NCBI RefSeq assembly: GCF_005889725.1
Contig: NZ_VCKX01000065.1
Location: forward strand, 1 to 47,866
Direction: 5' to 3'
Source: Nonomuraea zeae
Lineage (GTDB): Bacteria; Actinomycetota; Actinomycetes; Streptosporangiales; Streptosporangiaceae
Length of the DNA: 47,866 nt
The notes under the pieces are model-generated. The model saw only the letters and a program-made list of their open reading frames with translations, had not been told where the DNA came from and did no database searches. A program made the position numbers and the translations under genes. The first letter of the stretch is position 1. Every line of letters starts with the position of its first letter. This document shows, in pieces, positions 39,225-47,866 of this stretch.

Positions 39225-40748
39225 GTGGAGTCGTTCCAGCTCCTGCTCGACGGGTTCGCCTCCGCGCTCACCCCGGTCAACCTCCTGTACGCGCTCATCG
39301 GCGTCACGCTCGGCACCCTCGTCGGCGTCCTGCCCGGCATCGGGCCGGCGATGACCGTGGCGCTGCTGCTGCCGATCACGTTCACGGTGCCGCCGGCCAG
39401 CGCGTTCATCATGTTCGCCGGCATCTACTACGGCGGCATGTACGGCGGCTCGACCACCTCCATCCTGCTCAACACGCCCGGCGAGTCCTCCTCGATGATC
39501 ACGGCGCTGGAGGGCAACAAGATGGCCAGGCGCGGCCGGGCCGCCCAGGCGCTGGCCACGGCGGCCATCGGCTCCTTCGTGGCGGGCACGCTGGCGACCG
39601 CGCTGCTGGTCGTGGCGGCGCCGGCCGTGGTGAGCTTCGCGATCGCCTTCGGGCCCGAGGACTACTTCGCGCTGGCGATCCTGGCGTTCACGGCCGTGTC
39701 GTCGGTGCTGTCCCGCTCGATCGTGCGCGGCCTGGCCTCGCTGGGGCTCGGCCTGGTGATCGGGCTCGTCGGCATCGACCAGCAGACCGGGCAGGCGCGG
39801 CTCACGCTGGGCATCCCGCAGCTGCTCGACGGCATCGACGTGGTGATCGTCGCGGTCGGCCTGTTCGCCCTCGGCGAGGCCCTGTACGTGGCCTCGCGGC
39901 TGCGTCACGTGCCGCCCGAAGTGGTGCCCGTCGGCCGGGCGTGGATGGGCCGGGCGGACTGGGGACGCTCGTGGGGGCCCTGGCTGCGCGGCACCGCGCT
40001 GGGCTTCCCGTTCGGCGCGCTGCCGGGGGGCGGGGCGGAGATCCCCACGTTCCTGTCGTACGCGGCCGAGAAGCGGCTGGCCCGCGGCGTGGCCCGCGAG
40101 GAGTACGGCAAGGGCGCCATCGAGGGCGTGGCGGGCCCTGAGGCGGCCAACAACGCCTCGGCGGCGGGCACCCTGGTCCCGCTGCTCACGCTCGGCCTGC
40201 CCACGTCGGCGACGGCCGCGATCCTGCTGGCCGCCTTCCAGCAGTACGGCCTCCAGCCGGGGCCGCAGCTCTTCGACCACAACCCGGCGCTGGTGTGGGG
40301 CATGATCGCGTCGCTGTTCATCGGCAACACGATGCTGCTGGTGCTGAACCTGCCGCTGGCGCCCCTGTGGGCCCGCGTGCTGCGCATCCCCCGGCCGTAC
40401 CTGTATGCGGGGATCGTGCTGTTCGCCGCCCTCGGCGTCTACGCGCTGAACGGCACCGTCGTGGACCTCTTCGTCCTGTACGTCCTCGGCCTGCTCGGCT
40501 ACGCCATGCGCCGCTTCGGCCTGCCGGTCGCCCCGGCGGTGATCGGCATGATCCTCGGCCCGATGGCGGAGATCCAGCTCCGCCGGGCGCTGGCCATCGG
40601 CGCCGGCGACGTGACTGTGCTGGTGCGCAGCCCGATCGCGGCCGTGCTCCTCGTGCTGGCCGGCCTCGCCCTGCTCACGCCGGTGTTCAGGCGGCTCGCG
40701 GCACGGCGTGACGTCGATGGGGTCACGCCTTCGTCACGCGCCGACTAG
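39225..40748 (+). CDS. tctA: Tripartite tricarboxylate transporter large membrane subunit
   Basis: A 507-residue permease with about 12 helices. TctA signatures: LIGVTLGTLVGVLPGIGPAMTVALLLPITF, YYGGMYGGSTTSILLNTPGE, and the repeated KGAIEGVAGPEAANNASAAGTLVPLLTLGLPTSATAAILL. The GTG start at 39225 follows the tctB stop without a gap. It forms the channel for sodium- or proton-driven uptake. A strong hairpin ends the operon. Confidence 0.95.
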   Translation: MESFQLLLDGFASALTPVNLLYALIGVTLGTLVGVLPGIGPAMTVALLLPITFTVPPASAFIMFAGIYYGGMYGGSTTSILLNTPGESSSMITALEGNKMARRGRAAQALATAAIGSFVAGTLATALLVVAAPAVVSFAIAFGPEDYFALAILAFTAVSSVLSRSIVRGLASLGLGLVIGLVGIDQQTGQARLTLGIPQLLDGIDVVIVAVGLFALGEALYVASRLRHVPPEVVPVGRAWMGRADWGRSWGPWLRGTALGFPFGALPGGGAEIPTFLSYAAEKRLARGVAREEYGKGAIEGVAGPEAANNASAAGTLVPLLTLGLPTSATAAILLAAFQQYGLQPGPQLFDHNPALVWGMIASLFIGNTMLLVLNLPLAPLWARVLRIPRPYLYAGIVLFAALGVYALNGTVVDLFVLYVLGLLGYAMRRFGLPVAPAVIGMILGPMAEIQLRRALAIGAGDVTVLVRSPIAAVLLVLAGLALLTPVFRRLAARRDVDGVTPSSRAD

Positions 40749-40792
40749 CGAGGGTGCCCGCGGGGAATCCCGACGGGGTGGTTCTTGGGGCG

Positions 40793-40826
40793 TGACCCCG
40801 CCGATGTGTCCGGATCGGCGGGGTCA
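40793..40826. terminator. Bidirectional terminator between tctA and gatB
   Basis: A perfect 13-bp stem (40793-40805 with 40814-40826), arms TGACCCCGCCGAT and ATCGGCGGGGTCA, loop of 8. It is 44 bases after tctA and 15 bases after the convergent gatB stop. Confidence 0.8.
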
Positions 40827-40841
40827 CCCCGTGACCCTCTG

Positions 40842-42335
40842 CTATTCGCTGACGCCGAGCTTGTCAAGGATGAGCTGACGGGCGCGGGCCGCGTCGGCCT
40901 TCCCCTTACTCGCCCTCATCACGCCGCCGACCAGCGCACCAGCCGCCGCGATCTTGCCGGATCGCACCTTCTCGACCGCGTCGGCGTTGTCGGCCAGCAC
41001 CTGGTCGATGATCGCCGACAGCTCGCCCTCGTCGTTGACGATCTGCAGCCCGCGCCGCTCGACCACCTCGTCGGGGGTGCCCTCACCGGCCAGCACGCCT
41101 TCGAGCACCTCGCGCGCCAGCTTGTCGTTGAGCGCGCCCGAGGCCACCAGCTCGGTCACCCGGGCGATCTGCGCGGGCGTGATGGGCAGGTCGGCCAGCG
41201 GGGTGGCCGTCTCGTTGGCCCGCCGGGCCAGCTCGCCCATCCACCACTTGCGCGCGTCGGCCGCCGGGGCGCCCGCCGCGACCGTGGCCTCGACCAGGTC
41301 GATCGCGTCGGCGTTGTGCATGGCCTGCATGTCGAGGTCGGACAGCGCCCACTCGGCCTGCAGCCGCTTGCGCTTGACGGACGGCAGCTCGGGCAGCGCC
41401 GCCTTCAGCTCGGCCACCCACGCCGGGTCGGGCGCGATCGGCACCAGGTCGGGCTCGGGGAAGTAGCGGTAGTCCTGCGCCTCCTCCTTGGACCTGCCGG
41501 ACGTGGTGGTGCCGGTGTCCTCGTGGAAGTGCCGGGTCTCCTGAACGATCTTCCCGCCCTCGGCCAGGACGGCCGCCTGCCGCTCGATCTCGCTCCGGAC
41601 GGAGCGCTCGACGCTGCGCAGCGAGTTGACGTTCTTGGTCTCCGTACGGGTGCCCCACTCGGACGATCCGCGCGGCATGAGCGAGACGTTGACGTCGCAG
41701 CGCAGCGAGCCCTCCTCCATGCGCACGTCGGAGACGCCCAGCGAGCGCATGATCTCGCGCAGCTCGGTCACGTAGGCCTTGGCCACCTCGGGCGCGAGCC
41801 GGTCGGTGCCCGGGATGGGCTTGGTGACGATCTCGACCAGCGGGATGCCGGCCCGGTTGTAGTCGACGATGGAGTAGTCGGCACCGTGGATGCGCCCGGT
41901 CGCGCCGCCCACGTGGGTGGACTTGCCGGTGTCCTCCTCCAGGTGCACCCGCTCGATCTCGATCCGCACGACCTCGCCGCCGACCTCGACGTCGACGTAG
42001 CCGTCGAAGCAGAGCGGCTCGTCGTACTGGGAGATCTGGTAGTTCTTCGGCATGTCCGGATAGAAGTAGTTTTTCCGGGCCATGCGGCACCACTCGGCGA
42101 TCGAGCAGTTGAGCGCCAGGCCGATGCGGATGGTCGACTCGATGGCCGCGGCGTTGGCCACCGGCAGGGCGCCGGGGAAGGCCAGGCAGGTCGGGCAGAC
42201 CTGCGTGTTGGGCGGCGCGCCGAACGTGGTCTTGCAGCCGCAGAACATCTTCGACCTGGTGCCCAGCTCGACATGCGTCTCGAGCCCGAGCACCGGCTCG
42301 AACCGGTCGAGCGCTTCGTCATAGACCATGGTCAT
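40842..42335 (-). CDS. gatB: Asp/Glu-tRNA amidotransferase subunit B
   Basis: A 497-residue subunit of the GatCAB complex, which converts misacylated Glu-tRNA(Gln) and Asp-tRNA(Asn) to the correct amides. The zinc-type Cys cluster (MFCGCKTTF and VCPTCLAFPGALPVAN), GLETHVELGT, YFYPDMPKNYQISQYD and the C-terminal YqeY-like tail are complete. The open frame extends upstream into gatA in another register, but the 42335 ATG overlaps the gatA stop as ATGA. It is the last gene of gatCAB. Confidence 0.97.
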   Translation of the reverse strand: MTMVYDEALDRFEPVLGLETHVELGTRSKMFCGCKTTFGAPPNTQVCPTCLAFPGALPVANAAAIESTIRIGLALNCSIAEWCRMARKNYFYPDMPKNYQISQYDEPLCFDGYVDVEVGGEVVRIEIERVHLEEDTGKSTHVGGATGRIHGADYSIVDYNRAGIPLVEIVTKPIPGTDRLAPEVAKAYVTELREIMRSLGVSDVRMEEGSLRCDVNVSLMPRGSSEWGTRTETKNVNSLRSVERSVRSEIERQAAVLAEGGKIVQETRHFHEDTGTTTSGRSKEEAQDYRYFPEPDLVPIAPDPAWVAELKAALPELPSVKRKRLQAEWALSDLDMQAMHNADAIDLVEATVAAGAPAADARKWWMGELARRANETATPLADLPITPAQIARVTELVASGALNDKLAREVLEGVLAGEGTPDEVVERRGLQIVNDEGELSAIIDQVLADNADAVEKVRSGKIAAAGALVGGVMRASKGKADAARARQLILDKLGVSE

Positions 42336-43822
42336 AGCGACGGGGCCTCCTTCAGCAACGGGCCGCCCCAGCGGCTCTCCAGGGCCTTCTCGACGGCGGC
42401 GCCGACGCGGTAGCAGCGGTCGTCGGCCAGGACCGGCGCCATGATCTGCAGACCGACCGGGAGGCCGTCCTCGTCGGCGAGGCCGACCGGGACGGACATG
42501 GCCGCGTTGCCCGCCAGGTTGGACGGGATGGTGCACAGGTCGGCGAGGTACATCGCCATCGGGTCGTCGGCCCGCTCGCCGATCGCGAACGCCGTCGTGG
42601 GCGTCGTCGGCGACACCAGCACGTCGACCTGCTGGTAGGCGGCCTCGAACTCGCGCGAGATGACCGTGCGCACCTTCTGCGCCTGGCCGTAGTAGGCGTC
42701 GTAGTAGCCGCTCGACAGCGCGTACGTGCCGAGCATGATGCGCCGCTTGACCTCGGGACCGAAACCGGCCGCCCGGGTCAGCGCCATGACCTCCTCGGCG
42801 CTGCGGGTGCCGTCGTCGCCGACGCGCAGGCCGTAGCGCATGGCGTCGAACCTGGCCAGGTTCGACGAGGCCTCCGAGGGCGCGATCAGGTAATACGCGG
42901 GCAGCGCCGTCGTGAACGACGGGCAGGACACCTCGACGACCTTGGCCCCGAGCGACTCCAGGAGCTGGACGGCCTCGTGGTAGCGGGCCAGCACGCCCGG
43001 CTGGTAGCCCTCGCCGGCGAACTCCTTGACGACGCCGATCCGCAGGCCGGCCACGTCGGCGTTCTTCGCGGCCTCGACCACGGAGGGCACGGGCGCGTCG
43101 ATCGACGTGGAGTCCATCGGGTCGTGCCCGGAGAACACCTCGTGCAGCAGCGCCGCGTCGAGCACGTTGCGCGCGAACGGCCCGGGCGTGTCGAGCGAGC
43201 TCGCGAACGCGATCAGCCCGTAACGGGAGGAGCCACCGTAGGTCGGCTTCATCCCCACGATGCCGGTCACCGAGGCCGGCTGCCGGATCGAGCCGCCCGT
43301 GTCGGTGCCCGTGGACAGCGGCGCCTCGTAGGCGGCCACCGCGGCACTCGAACCACCCGAGGACCCGCCGGGCACCTTCGTCAGGTCCCACGGGTTGTGC
43401 GTCGGGCCGAAGGCGGAGTTTTCCGTGGAGGAGCCCATGGCGAACTCGTCGAGGTTCGTCTTGCCCAGGATGACCAGCCCGGCCGCGCGCAGCCGCGCGG
43501 TGACGGTCGCGTCGTAAGGCGGCCGCCAGCCCTCAAGGATCTTGGAGGCGGCGGTCGTCGGCATGTCGCGCGTGGCGAAGATGTCCTTGTGGGCGATCGG
43601 CACCCCGGCCAGCGGGCCGAGCTGCTCGCCCGCCCTGAGCCTGGCGTCGACGGCCCGCGCCTGCTCCAGCGTGGTCTCGCGATCGACGTGGAGGAACGCC
43701 TTGACCTTGGGCTCCACCTCCGTCATGCGATCGAGGTGCGCCTCGGCCACCTCGACGGCCGACACCTCGCCACCGGCGATCATCGAGCCCAGCTCGGCAG
43801 CGGTCTTGCGGATCAGACTCAT
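42332..43822 (-). CDS. gatA: Asp/Glu-tRNA amidotransferase subunit A
   Basis: A 496-residue amidase that releases ammonia from glutamine or asparagine. The Ser-cisSer-Lys triad regions are clear: Lys in PIAHKDIF, GGSSGGSSAAVAA and TDTGGSIRQPASVTGIVGMKPTYG. Its start overlaps gatC by four bases and its stop overlaps gatB by four bases, so the three subunits are made together. Confidence 0.97.
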   Translation of the reverse strand: MSLIRKTAAELGSMIAGGEVSAVEVAEAHLDRMTEVEPKVKAFLHVDRETTLEQARAVDARLRAGEQLGPLAGVPIAHKDIFATRDMPTTAASKILEGWRPPYDATVTARLRAAGLVILGKTNLDEFAMGSSTENSAFGPTHNPWDLTKVPGGSSGGSSAAVAAYEAPLSTGTDTGGSIRQPASVTGIVGMKPTYGGSSRYGLIAFASSLDTPGPFARNVLDAALLHEVFSGHDPMDSTSIDAPVPSVVEAAKNADVAGLRIGVVKEFAGEGYQPGVLARYHEAVQLLESLGAKVVEVSCPSFTTALPAYYLIAPSEASSNLARFDAMRYGLRVGDDGTRSAEEVMALTRAAGFGPEVKRRIMLGTYALSSGYYDAYYGQAQKVRTVISREFEAAYQQVDVLVSPTTPTTAFAIGERADDPMAMYLADLCTIPSNLAGNAAMSVPVGLADEDGLPVGLQIMAPVLADDRCYRVGAAVEKALESRWGGPLLKEAPSL

Positions 43823-44118
43823 GCCTCCTCCCCGAGGATGCGCGGCACCCGGAAGCGGTCGTCCTCGACGGCGGGAGCGCCGGAGAGTGCCTGCTCAGGG
43901 GTGAGGGACTGTCGCACCTCGTCGGCACGGAAGACATTGGTCAGCGGAAGCGCGTGCGACGAAGGCGGCACGTCCTCGGCGGCGACCTCGGAGACCTTCG
44001 CGACCGCCTCGATGATGGCATCGAGCTGGGTGGCGTAGTGGTCGAGCTCGTCGTCGGTGAGCGCCAGCCTGGACAATCGGGCCAGGTGTGCGACCTCGTC
44101 GCGGGTTATGGCGGACAT
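43819..44118 (-). CDS. gatC: Asp/Glu-tRNA amidotransferase subunit C
   Basis: A 99-residue subunit that holds GatA and GatB together. ITRDEVAHLARLSRLALTDDELDHYATQLDAIIE is the typical N-terminus, followed by DVPPSSHALPLTNVFRADEV. First gene of the operon. TAGGAT (44168-44163, minus strand) about 45 bases upstream is a plausible -10 box. Confidence 0.96.
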   Translation of the reverse strand: MSAITRDEVAHLARLSRLALTDDELDHYATQLDAIIEAVAKVSEVAAEDVPPSSHALPLTNVFRADEVRQSLTPEQALSGAPAVEDDRFRVPRILGEEA

Positions 44119-44228
44119 GAGTCGTTGAACCCGTTTCGTGGATGGAGTCTTTGGACACTGCCATCCTAGGGGCCTTGACGTAGCACGCCCGAACCATTAA
44201 CCAGCTCGAAACGATCAGCCATGATCCC

Positions 44229-45539
44229 TCATCCGTACAGCTCCCCCAGGCCCACCGTCCGTACGTCGCGCTCCCCTGCCAGCGCGGCGTCGACCCCATG
44301 CCGCTGTAACAGGCCAGCAGGGTGTCCCTGACGTCGTATCCCTTCGCGTCGAGCAGGTCTCTGGCCCTTCTGAGCCGGGCCACGTGACCAGGGCCCATGG
44401 TCTTGCCCCACTTCACCTCGCCCAGCGACAGAATGCGCTGTCGCTCGCCGGGCATGGCGGGCGCGAAGACCACGACATCGATCTGGATCTGCTCCCGCCG
44501 TACCGGGTCTGTCACGGTCCCAGCGCCTATCTCGCCGGGCAGCTCTCCGAAGAAGTGATCCTCGATCAGCGCGAACTGGCGGCACATCTCCTCGAAGTGC
44601 GGCCCGAGCACCTGATCGCGGAACCTGGTGCGGGCGTCCTCCCAGACGTTGGCCGCCCTGCCGACCTCCAGCAGCCCCCAGCGCGGCCGCATGACCACGT
44701 GGTAGAAGGTGATCAACGGCTCGCAGACGTGGTAGACCGAACGCGAAGACCGGAAGACGTCGGGCTCCCTCCGCAAAAGGCTGCTGTCTTCCAGCACGTT
44801 GAGGCGGTGACCTATGTCGGCCGATTTGCGCCCGACGTAGGCGGCGATCGGGCCCCTCGTGCCGTTTCCCATCGCCACCGCCGCGAGGACCGAGTGATAC
44901 AGCGCGGAATCGCGCACATCCGCTTCCTCTTCGAGGAGATAGCGGGCCTCACTGAACAGCGAGCCGGCGATCTTCCGTGCGCCAGTATTCGGCGGCCGCG
45001 CGGTAGTCGAACGGACGCGCGACCAGCTCCATAGACGCCCGGCCACGCAGCGGAGCGTTTCCCGCGAGCAGCCGCCCCATGACGGATCTCGCGGACCCGC
45101 ACAGCAGCAGGGACACGGGAGCTTCCCTGGAGACCGCCCGATCGATCTCGCGCTGCAGGATGGAGGGCAACGCGGGCGCGACGTTGCTCAGGTAAGGGAA
45201 CTCGTCGATCACTATGAGGTCACGCCGCTCAGCGCTGATCGCGAACAGGCGCCGGATCGCTTCGTCCCAGGTGGCGAACCGGACGGGATTGGGCTCTCCC
45301 ACGTGCTCGGCGAGCGCTGCCGAGAACATGCTCAGAGATTCGGCCGCTGTCGCTTCCGTCGCTCCGAAGTAGAACCCTCCGGTCTCATGGGCGAGCGCCT
45401 CGGTCAGAAAGGTCTTTCCCTGGCGGCGTCGCCCTCTGACGACGCCCAGCTGCGGAGTGCGGCCGATGCGAGCGGCAAACCTGGCCAGAGCCTGCCACTC
45501 GAGATCCCTGGCGAAGATGTGATCGGGCTTCGCAAGCAG
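44229..45539 (-). pseudogene. AAA ATPase of the DUF234 type, frameshifted and partly deleted
   Basis: Remains of an ATPase of about 460 residues. The N-terminal part (45539 to 44949) has Walker A GRRRQGKT and Walker B LIVIDEFPYL. It runs into a stop at 44949 just after EYWRTEDRRLAVQ. The DUF234 part resumes in another frame at about 44985 (GSLFSEARYLLEEEADVRDSALYHSVLAA to LGEVKWGK). About 40 residues that relatives have between these parts are missing. A second frameshift near 44297 moves the true end into yet another frame (ERDVRTVGLGELYG, stop 44229). There is no ATG or GTG at the expected start; only a CTG at 45539 follows AGGAGGGG, and an in-frame TAA lies upstream. Three independent defects argue for decay rather than assembly error. 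Confidence 0.85.
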
Positions 45540-45558
45540 GGTCGCCCCTCCTGATTAC

Positions 45559-45587
45559 CGAAACGTACTTCGACGAAGTACGTTTCG
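45559..45587. promoter_or_regulatory. Perfect 29-bp palindrome
   Basis: CGAAACGTACTTCG (45559-45572) and CGAAGTACGTTTCG (45574-45587) flank a single A. It lies 20 bases upstream of the start of the decayed ATPase gene and 16 bases past the end of the GGDEF-EAL gene. It is likely to have been the operator of the ATPase; it could also end the GGDEF-EAL transcript. Confidence 0.7.
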
Positions 45588-45602
45588 ATGTTGGCATTGC
45601 CA

Positions 45603-47675
45603 TCAGGCGGTGCGGCTGACCTCGGGGCGGTAGCCGAACTCGACCTCGGGCGACGCCTCGGAGTGGTCCTGCAGCCAGATCGTGGCGTCGGCGGCCGGCA
45701 TGGGCTCGCCGAACAGCCAGCCCTGCCCCACGTCGCAGCCCATCTCCGCCAGCCGCATGGCCACCTCGTCCGACTCCACGCCCTCCGCGACCGAACGCAG
45801 GCCGAGCGAGCGCACCAGGTCCACGATCGAGCGCACGATCCGGGCGTCGTCCTCCGACTCCGCGATCCTGCGTACGAACGAGGCGTCGATCTTCACCTCG
45901 GACACCGCCAGCCGCTGGAGCCTGATCAGCGAGGAGTAGCCGGTGCCGAAGTCGTCCAGGGCCAGCGGGACGCCGAGCGTGGCCAGCGCCTTGATCGTCT
46001 CCTGGGTGTAGGCCTGGTCGCCGGTCAGGATGCGCTCGGTGACCTCCAGCTGGATGGCCGCCGGCGGCAGGCCGTACTGGGCCAGCCCTACTTCGAGCTG
46101 CTCGGGCAGGGCCGAGTCGAGCAGGTCGCGGGCGGAGATGTTCACGGAGATCTGCACCCGCTGCCCCGTGTGCCACCAGCGGGCGGCCTGCTCCAGCGCC
46201 GATTCGATCACGTACGCGGTGAGCTGCCGCATCAGGTACGTCTGCTCGGCCAGCGGCACGAACTCCGAGGGCGCGATCGGCCCGTGCACCGGATGCCGCC
46301 AGCGCAGCAGGGCCTCGACCCCCTGGACGGCGCCGGTGCCGAGGCTGACCTTGGGCTGGTAGTGCAGCCGCAGCTCGCGGTTGTCGATGGCGCGGCGCAG
46401 GTCGCCGAGGAGGTTGAGGCGTTCAGGCGAGTTACGGTCTTTGTCGGGCTGGTAGAGCTCTACTCCGGTACGCCCCTCCTTGGCGAGGTACATGGCCACG
46501 TCGGCGCGCTGGAGCAGCAGCTCGAAGTCGGGGGCGTGGTCCGGGTAGAGCGCGATCCCGACGGAGCCGTCCACGTCGAAGGTCATGCCCTCCAGCCGCA
46601 CCGGTTCCGTCAGCGCCGCCCGCAACCGGGCCGCGACCTCCCTGGCCGCGTGGGTGTCCCTGATCGAGGGCAGCAGCACGGCGAACTCGTCGCCGCCCAG
46701 CCGCGCCACGACGTCTCCCGGGCGGACGGAATGGGTGAGGCGGTGCCCGACCATCTGCAGCAGCCGGTCGCCCACCGGGTGTCCCATCGTGTCGTTGACT
46801 TCCTTGAACCGGTCGAGGTCGAGCAGGAACAGGCCGACCCGCTCGTCCTGGCGGGCCTCGGCCAGCGCCTCCTCGGTGCTGACGATGAGCATCTTGCGGT
46901 TGGGCAGGCCGGTCAGCTCGTCGTGCATGGCCTGGTGGTCACGGCGCATGGAGAGCGTGGCGGTGAAGTAGACGGCCGCCAGGGGGGCGACGAAGAGGGG
47001 CACGAGGCCCGGGGAGTGGTTCATGACCACGACGACCAGGGGCGCCAGGCCGAGCAGCCCGGCGTACACGAGGCTCTGGGGGCCCACCGTGGCCTTCAGC
47101 ACGCGCGTGATGGAGCGCCGCTCGTGCAGCGCGACCGCGCCGCAGACGAGGGTGGCCCTGGTGGCGAAGTACGCGACCCCGGCCAGCGCGATCGCCAGCA
47201 GGTCGCCTCCGCCCGGCACCCACGGCAGGGCGGGGCTCGGCACGATCTTGAACACCCCCAGCACGACGGCCGCCGCGGTGAGCGCGAGGGTCGACTGGGC
47301 GATGTTGAACATGACCCGATGCCACGACTTACGCGTGACCACGCCGTTCATGGCCACGGCGACGGCCTGCATCAGCACCGCCACGGGCAGCCCGAAGTGC
47401 AGCAGGACGGCGAAGGTGAACATGGTGGACGGATAGGTGCCGCCCACGGCGGTCGCGGAGGACACCATCACGGGCCTGAGCTCGCCCAGGATCACCAGCA
47501 CCGCCAGCACCCAGAACAGCGGCGTGCGGGCCAGCTCCACCAGCCCGGCCGCGTCCAGCCTGAGCATGGCCACCACCAGCGCGGTGAAGCCGATCACGGT
47601 AATGCCCGCGAGGAACGCCCACAGCGGCGTGCCGACGCGTGGTCCAGTGTCGCGGGTGTCGGTTGGGTCAGTCAT
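45603..47675 (-). CDS. Membrane GGDEF-EAL protein
   Basis: A 690-residue protein for cyclic di-GMP turnover. About seven or eight membrane helices occupy residues 15-240 (first one TPLWAFLAGITVIGFTALVV), then GGDEF (intact RLGGDEF, with DLDRFKEVNDTMGH) and EAL (EALLRWRHP, VNISARD, LEVTERIL, DDFGTGYSSL, VKIDASF, VAEGVE) domains with no PAS between. Both sites look active. Three starts are possible (47675, 47693 and a GTG at 47759); I chose 47675 because the product then begins just before the first helix. A TATATG box near 47775 may be the promoter. The gene lies near gatCAB, as I recall for a Streptomyces phosphodiesterase gene. Confidence 0.92.
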   Translation of the reverse strand: MTDPTDTRDTGPRVGTPLWAFLAGITVIGFTALVVAMLRLDAAGLVELARTPLFWVLAVLVILGELRPVMVSSATAVGGTYPSTMFTFAVLLHFGLPVAVLMQAVAVAMNGVVTRKSWHRVMFNIAQSTLALTAAAVVLGVFKIVPSPALPWVPGGGDLLAIALAGVAYFATRATLVCGAVALHERRSITRVLKATVGPQSLVYAGLLGLAPLVVVVMNHSPGLVPLFVAPLAAVYFTATLSMRRDHQAMHDELTGLPNRKMLIVSTEEALAEARQDERVGLFLLDLDRFKEVNDTMGHPVGDRLLQMVGHRLTHSVRPGDVVARLGGDEFAVLLPSIRDTHAAREVAARLRAALTEPVRLEGMTFDVDGSVGIALYPDHAPDFELLLQRADVAMYLAKEGRTGVELYQPDKDRNSPERLNLLGDLRRAIDNRELRLHYQPKVSLGTGAVQGVEALLRWRHPVHGPIAPSEFVPLAEQTYLMRQLTAYVIESALEQAARWWHTGQRVQISVNISARDLLDSALPEQLEVGLAQYGLPPAAIQLEVTERILTGDQAYTQETIKALATLGVPLALDDFGTGYSSLIRLQRLAVSEVKIDASFVRRIAESEDDARIVRSIVDLVRSLGLRSVAEGVESDEVAMRLAEMGCDVGQGWLFGEPMPAADATIWLQDHSEASPEVEFGYRPEVSRTA

Positions 47676-47827
47676 CGGTAACAGAACCCCCATTAGGTCA
47701 CTATGGGAGGGTACGACCTTCACCCCACTTCGCGAAACCAAGCGCGTACGTTCCGTCACTTCTCCTTTCCGACATATACCCAAAAACCACCCTGGGTAGC
47801 AAACCGTTCACACAGACACACTTACCC

Positions 47828-47866
47828 CTGTCTCTTATTCACATCTGACTCTTCCACATACCAGCT
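47828..47866. other. Nextera adapter sequence at the contig end
   Basis: Bases 47828-47846 match 18 of 19 bases of the Tn5 mosaic end as used in Nextera libraries (CTGTCTCTTATACACATCT); the next bases, GACTCTTCC, resemble the following adapter part GACGCTGCC. This is library DNA left in the assembly and not genome. The bases between 47784 and 47827 are the upstream region of the GGDEF-EAL gene. Confidence 0.9.

Noticed and set aside
42336..43391. Upstream extension of the gatB frame
   Set aside because: This part is a frame shadow of gatA; gatB starts at the ATGA overlap at 42335.
45046..45539. Programmed frameshift in the ATPase gene
   Set aside because: About 40 residues are missing and there is no slippery heptamer with a downstream knot at the junction; decay is simpler.

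Overview
The window is about 47.9 kb of very GC-rich DNA with actinobacterial features: GTG starts, ATGA or GTGA four-base gene overlaps, DUF1707-FHA, PucR and VanW proteins, a futile number of long antisense shadow frames, and gatCAB and ilvBNC/serA carried on one strand. The style of the proteins suggests an actinomycete of the Streptosporangiaceae type (for example Nonomuraea-like); this placement is inference. The window looks like one whole draft contig. It opens inside an NlpC/P60 gene, and its last ~39 bases match a Nextera transposon-end adapter rather than genome.

Layout. 1-1060: 3' end of a cell-wall NlpC/P60 hydrolase, then on the minus strand a previously easy-to-miss 39-codon gene with its own intrinsic terminator, preceded by a 15-codon ORF rich in Val, Leu and Ile that resembles an attenuator leader. 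1058-2647: serA. 2877-5176: SseB-like protein and a GPH-type sugar symporter. 5136-8925: PadR-controlled ABC exporter. 9014-12204: FHA protein, PBP4-type carboxypeptidase, CAP-domain secreted protein.

12445-20285 is a coherent accessory locus: a four-gene NMT1/THI5-like ABC importer with a papain-fold (BtrH_N/C39-like) protein at the end of the operon, a divergent amidohydrolase, a PucR regulator, and a divergent adenine deaminase. I read it as uptake and breakdown of a purine-like or N-acylated amino-heterocycle; the substrate is not known. 20373-24554: a small secreted protein, an acyltransferase-3, a methionine aminopeptidase, a PadR/siderophore-interacting-protein pair whose junction was created by a 23-bp tandem duplication, and a small HTH protein.

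24750-28200 is ilvBNC with a full transcription attenuator: leaderless 16-residue leader peptide containing Ile-Leu-Val-Val-Leu, a hairpin around its stop codon, and an intrinsic terminator before ilvB. 28218-30866 and 45603-47675 are two membrane GGDEF-EAL proteins with intact motifs in both domains. Between them lie a hydroxyacid dehydrogenase, a PQQ-type sugar dehydrogenase lipoprotein, a VanW protein, a CitAB-type two-component system facing a TctCBA tricarboxylate transporter, gatCAB, and a decayed AAA ATPase of the DUF234 type behind a perfect 29-bp palindrome.

The core order (gatCAB, GGDEF-EAL, ilvBNC, serA) resembles what I recall from Streptomyces and Mycobacterium, where ilvC and serA are neighbours or close. 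Here about 22 kb of accessory genes lie between them.
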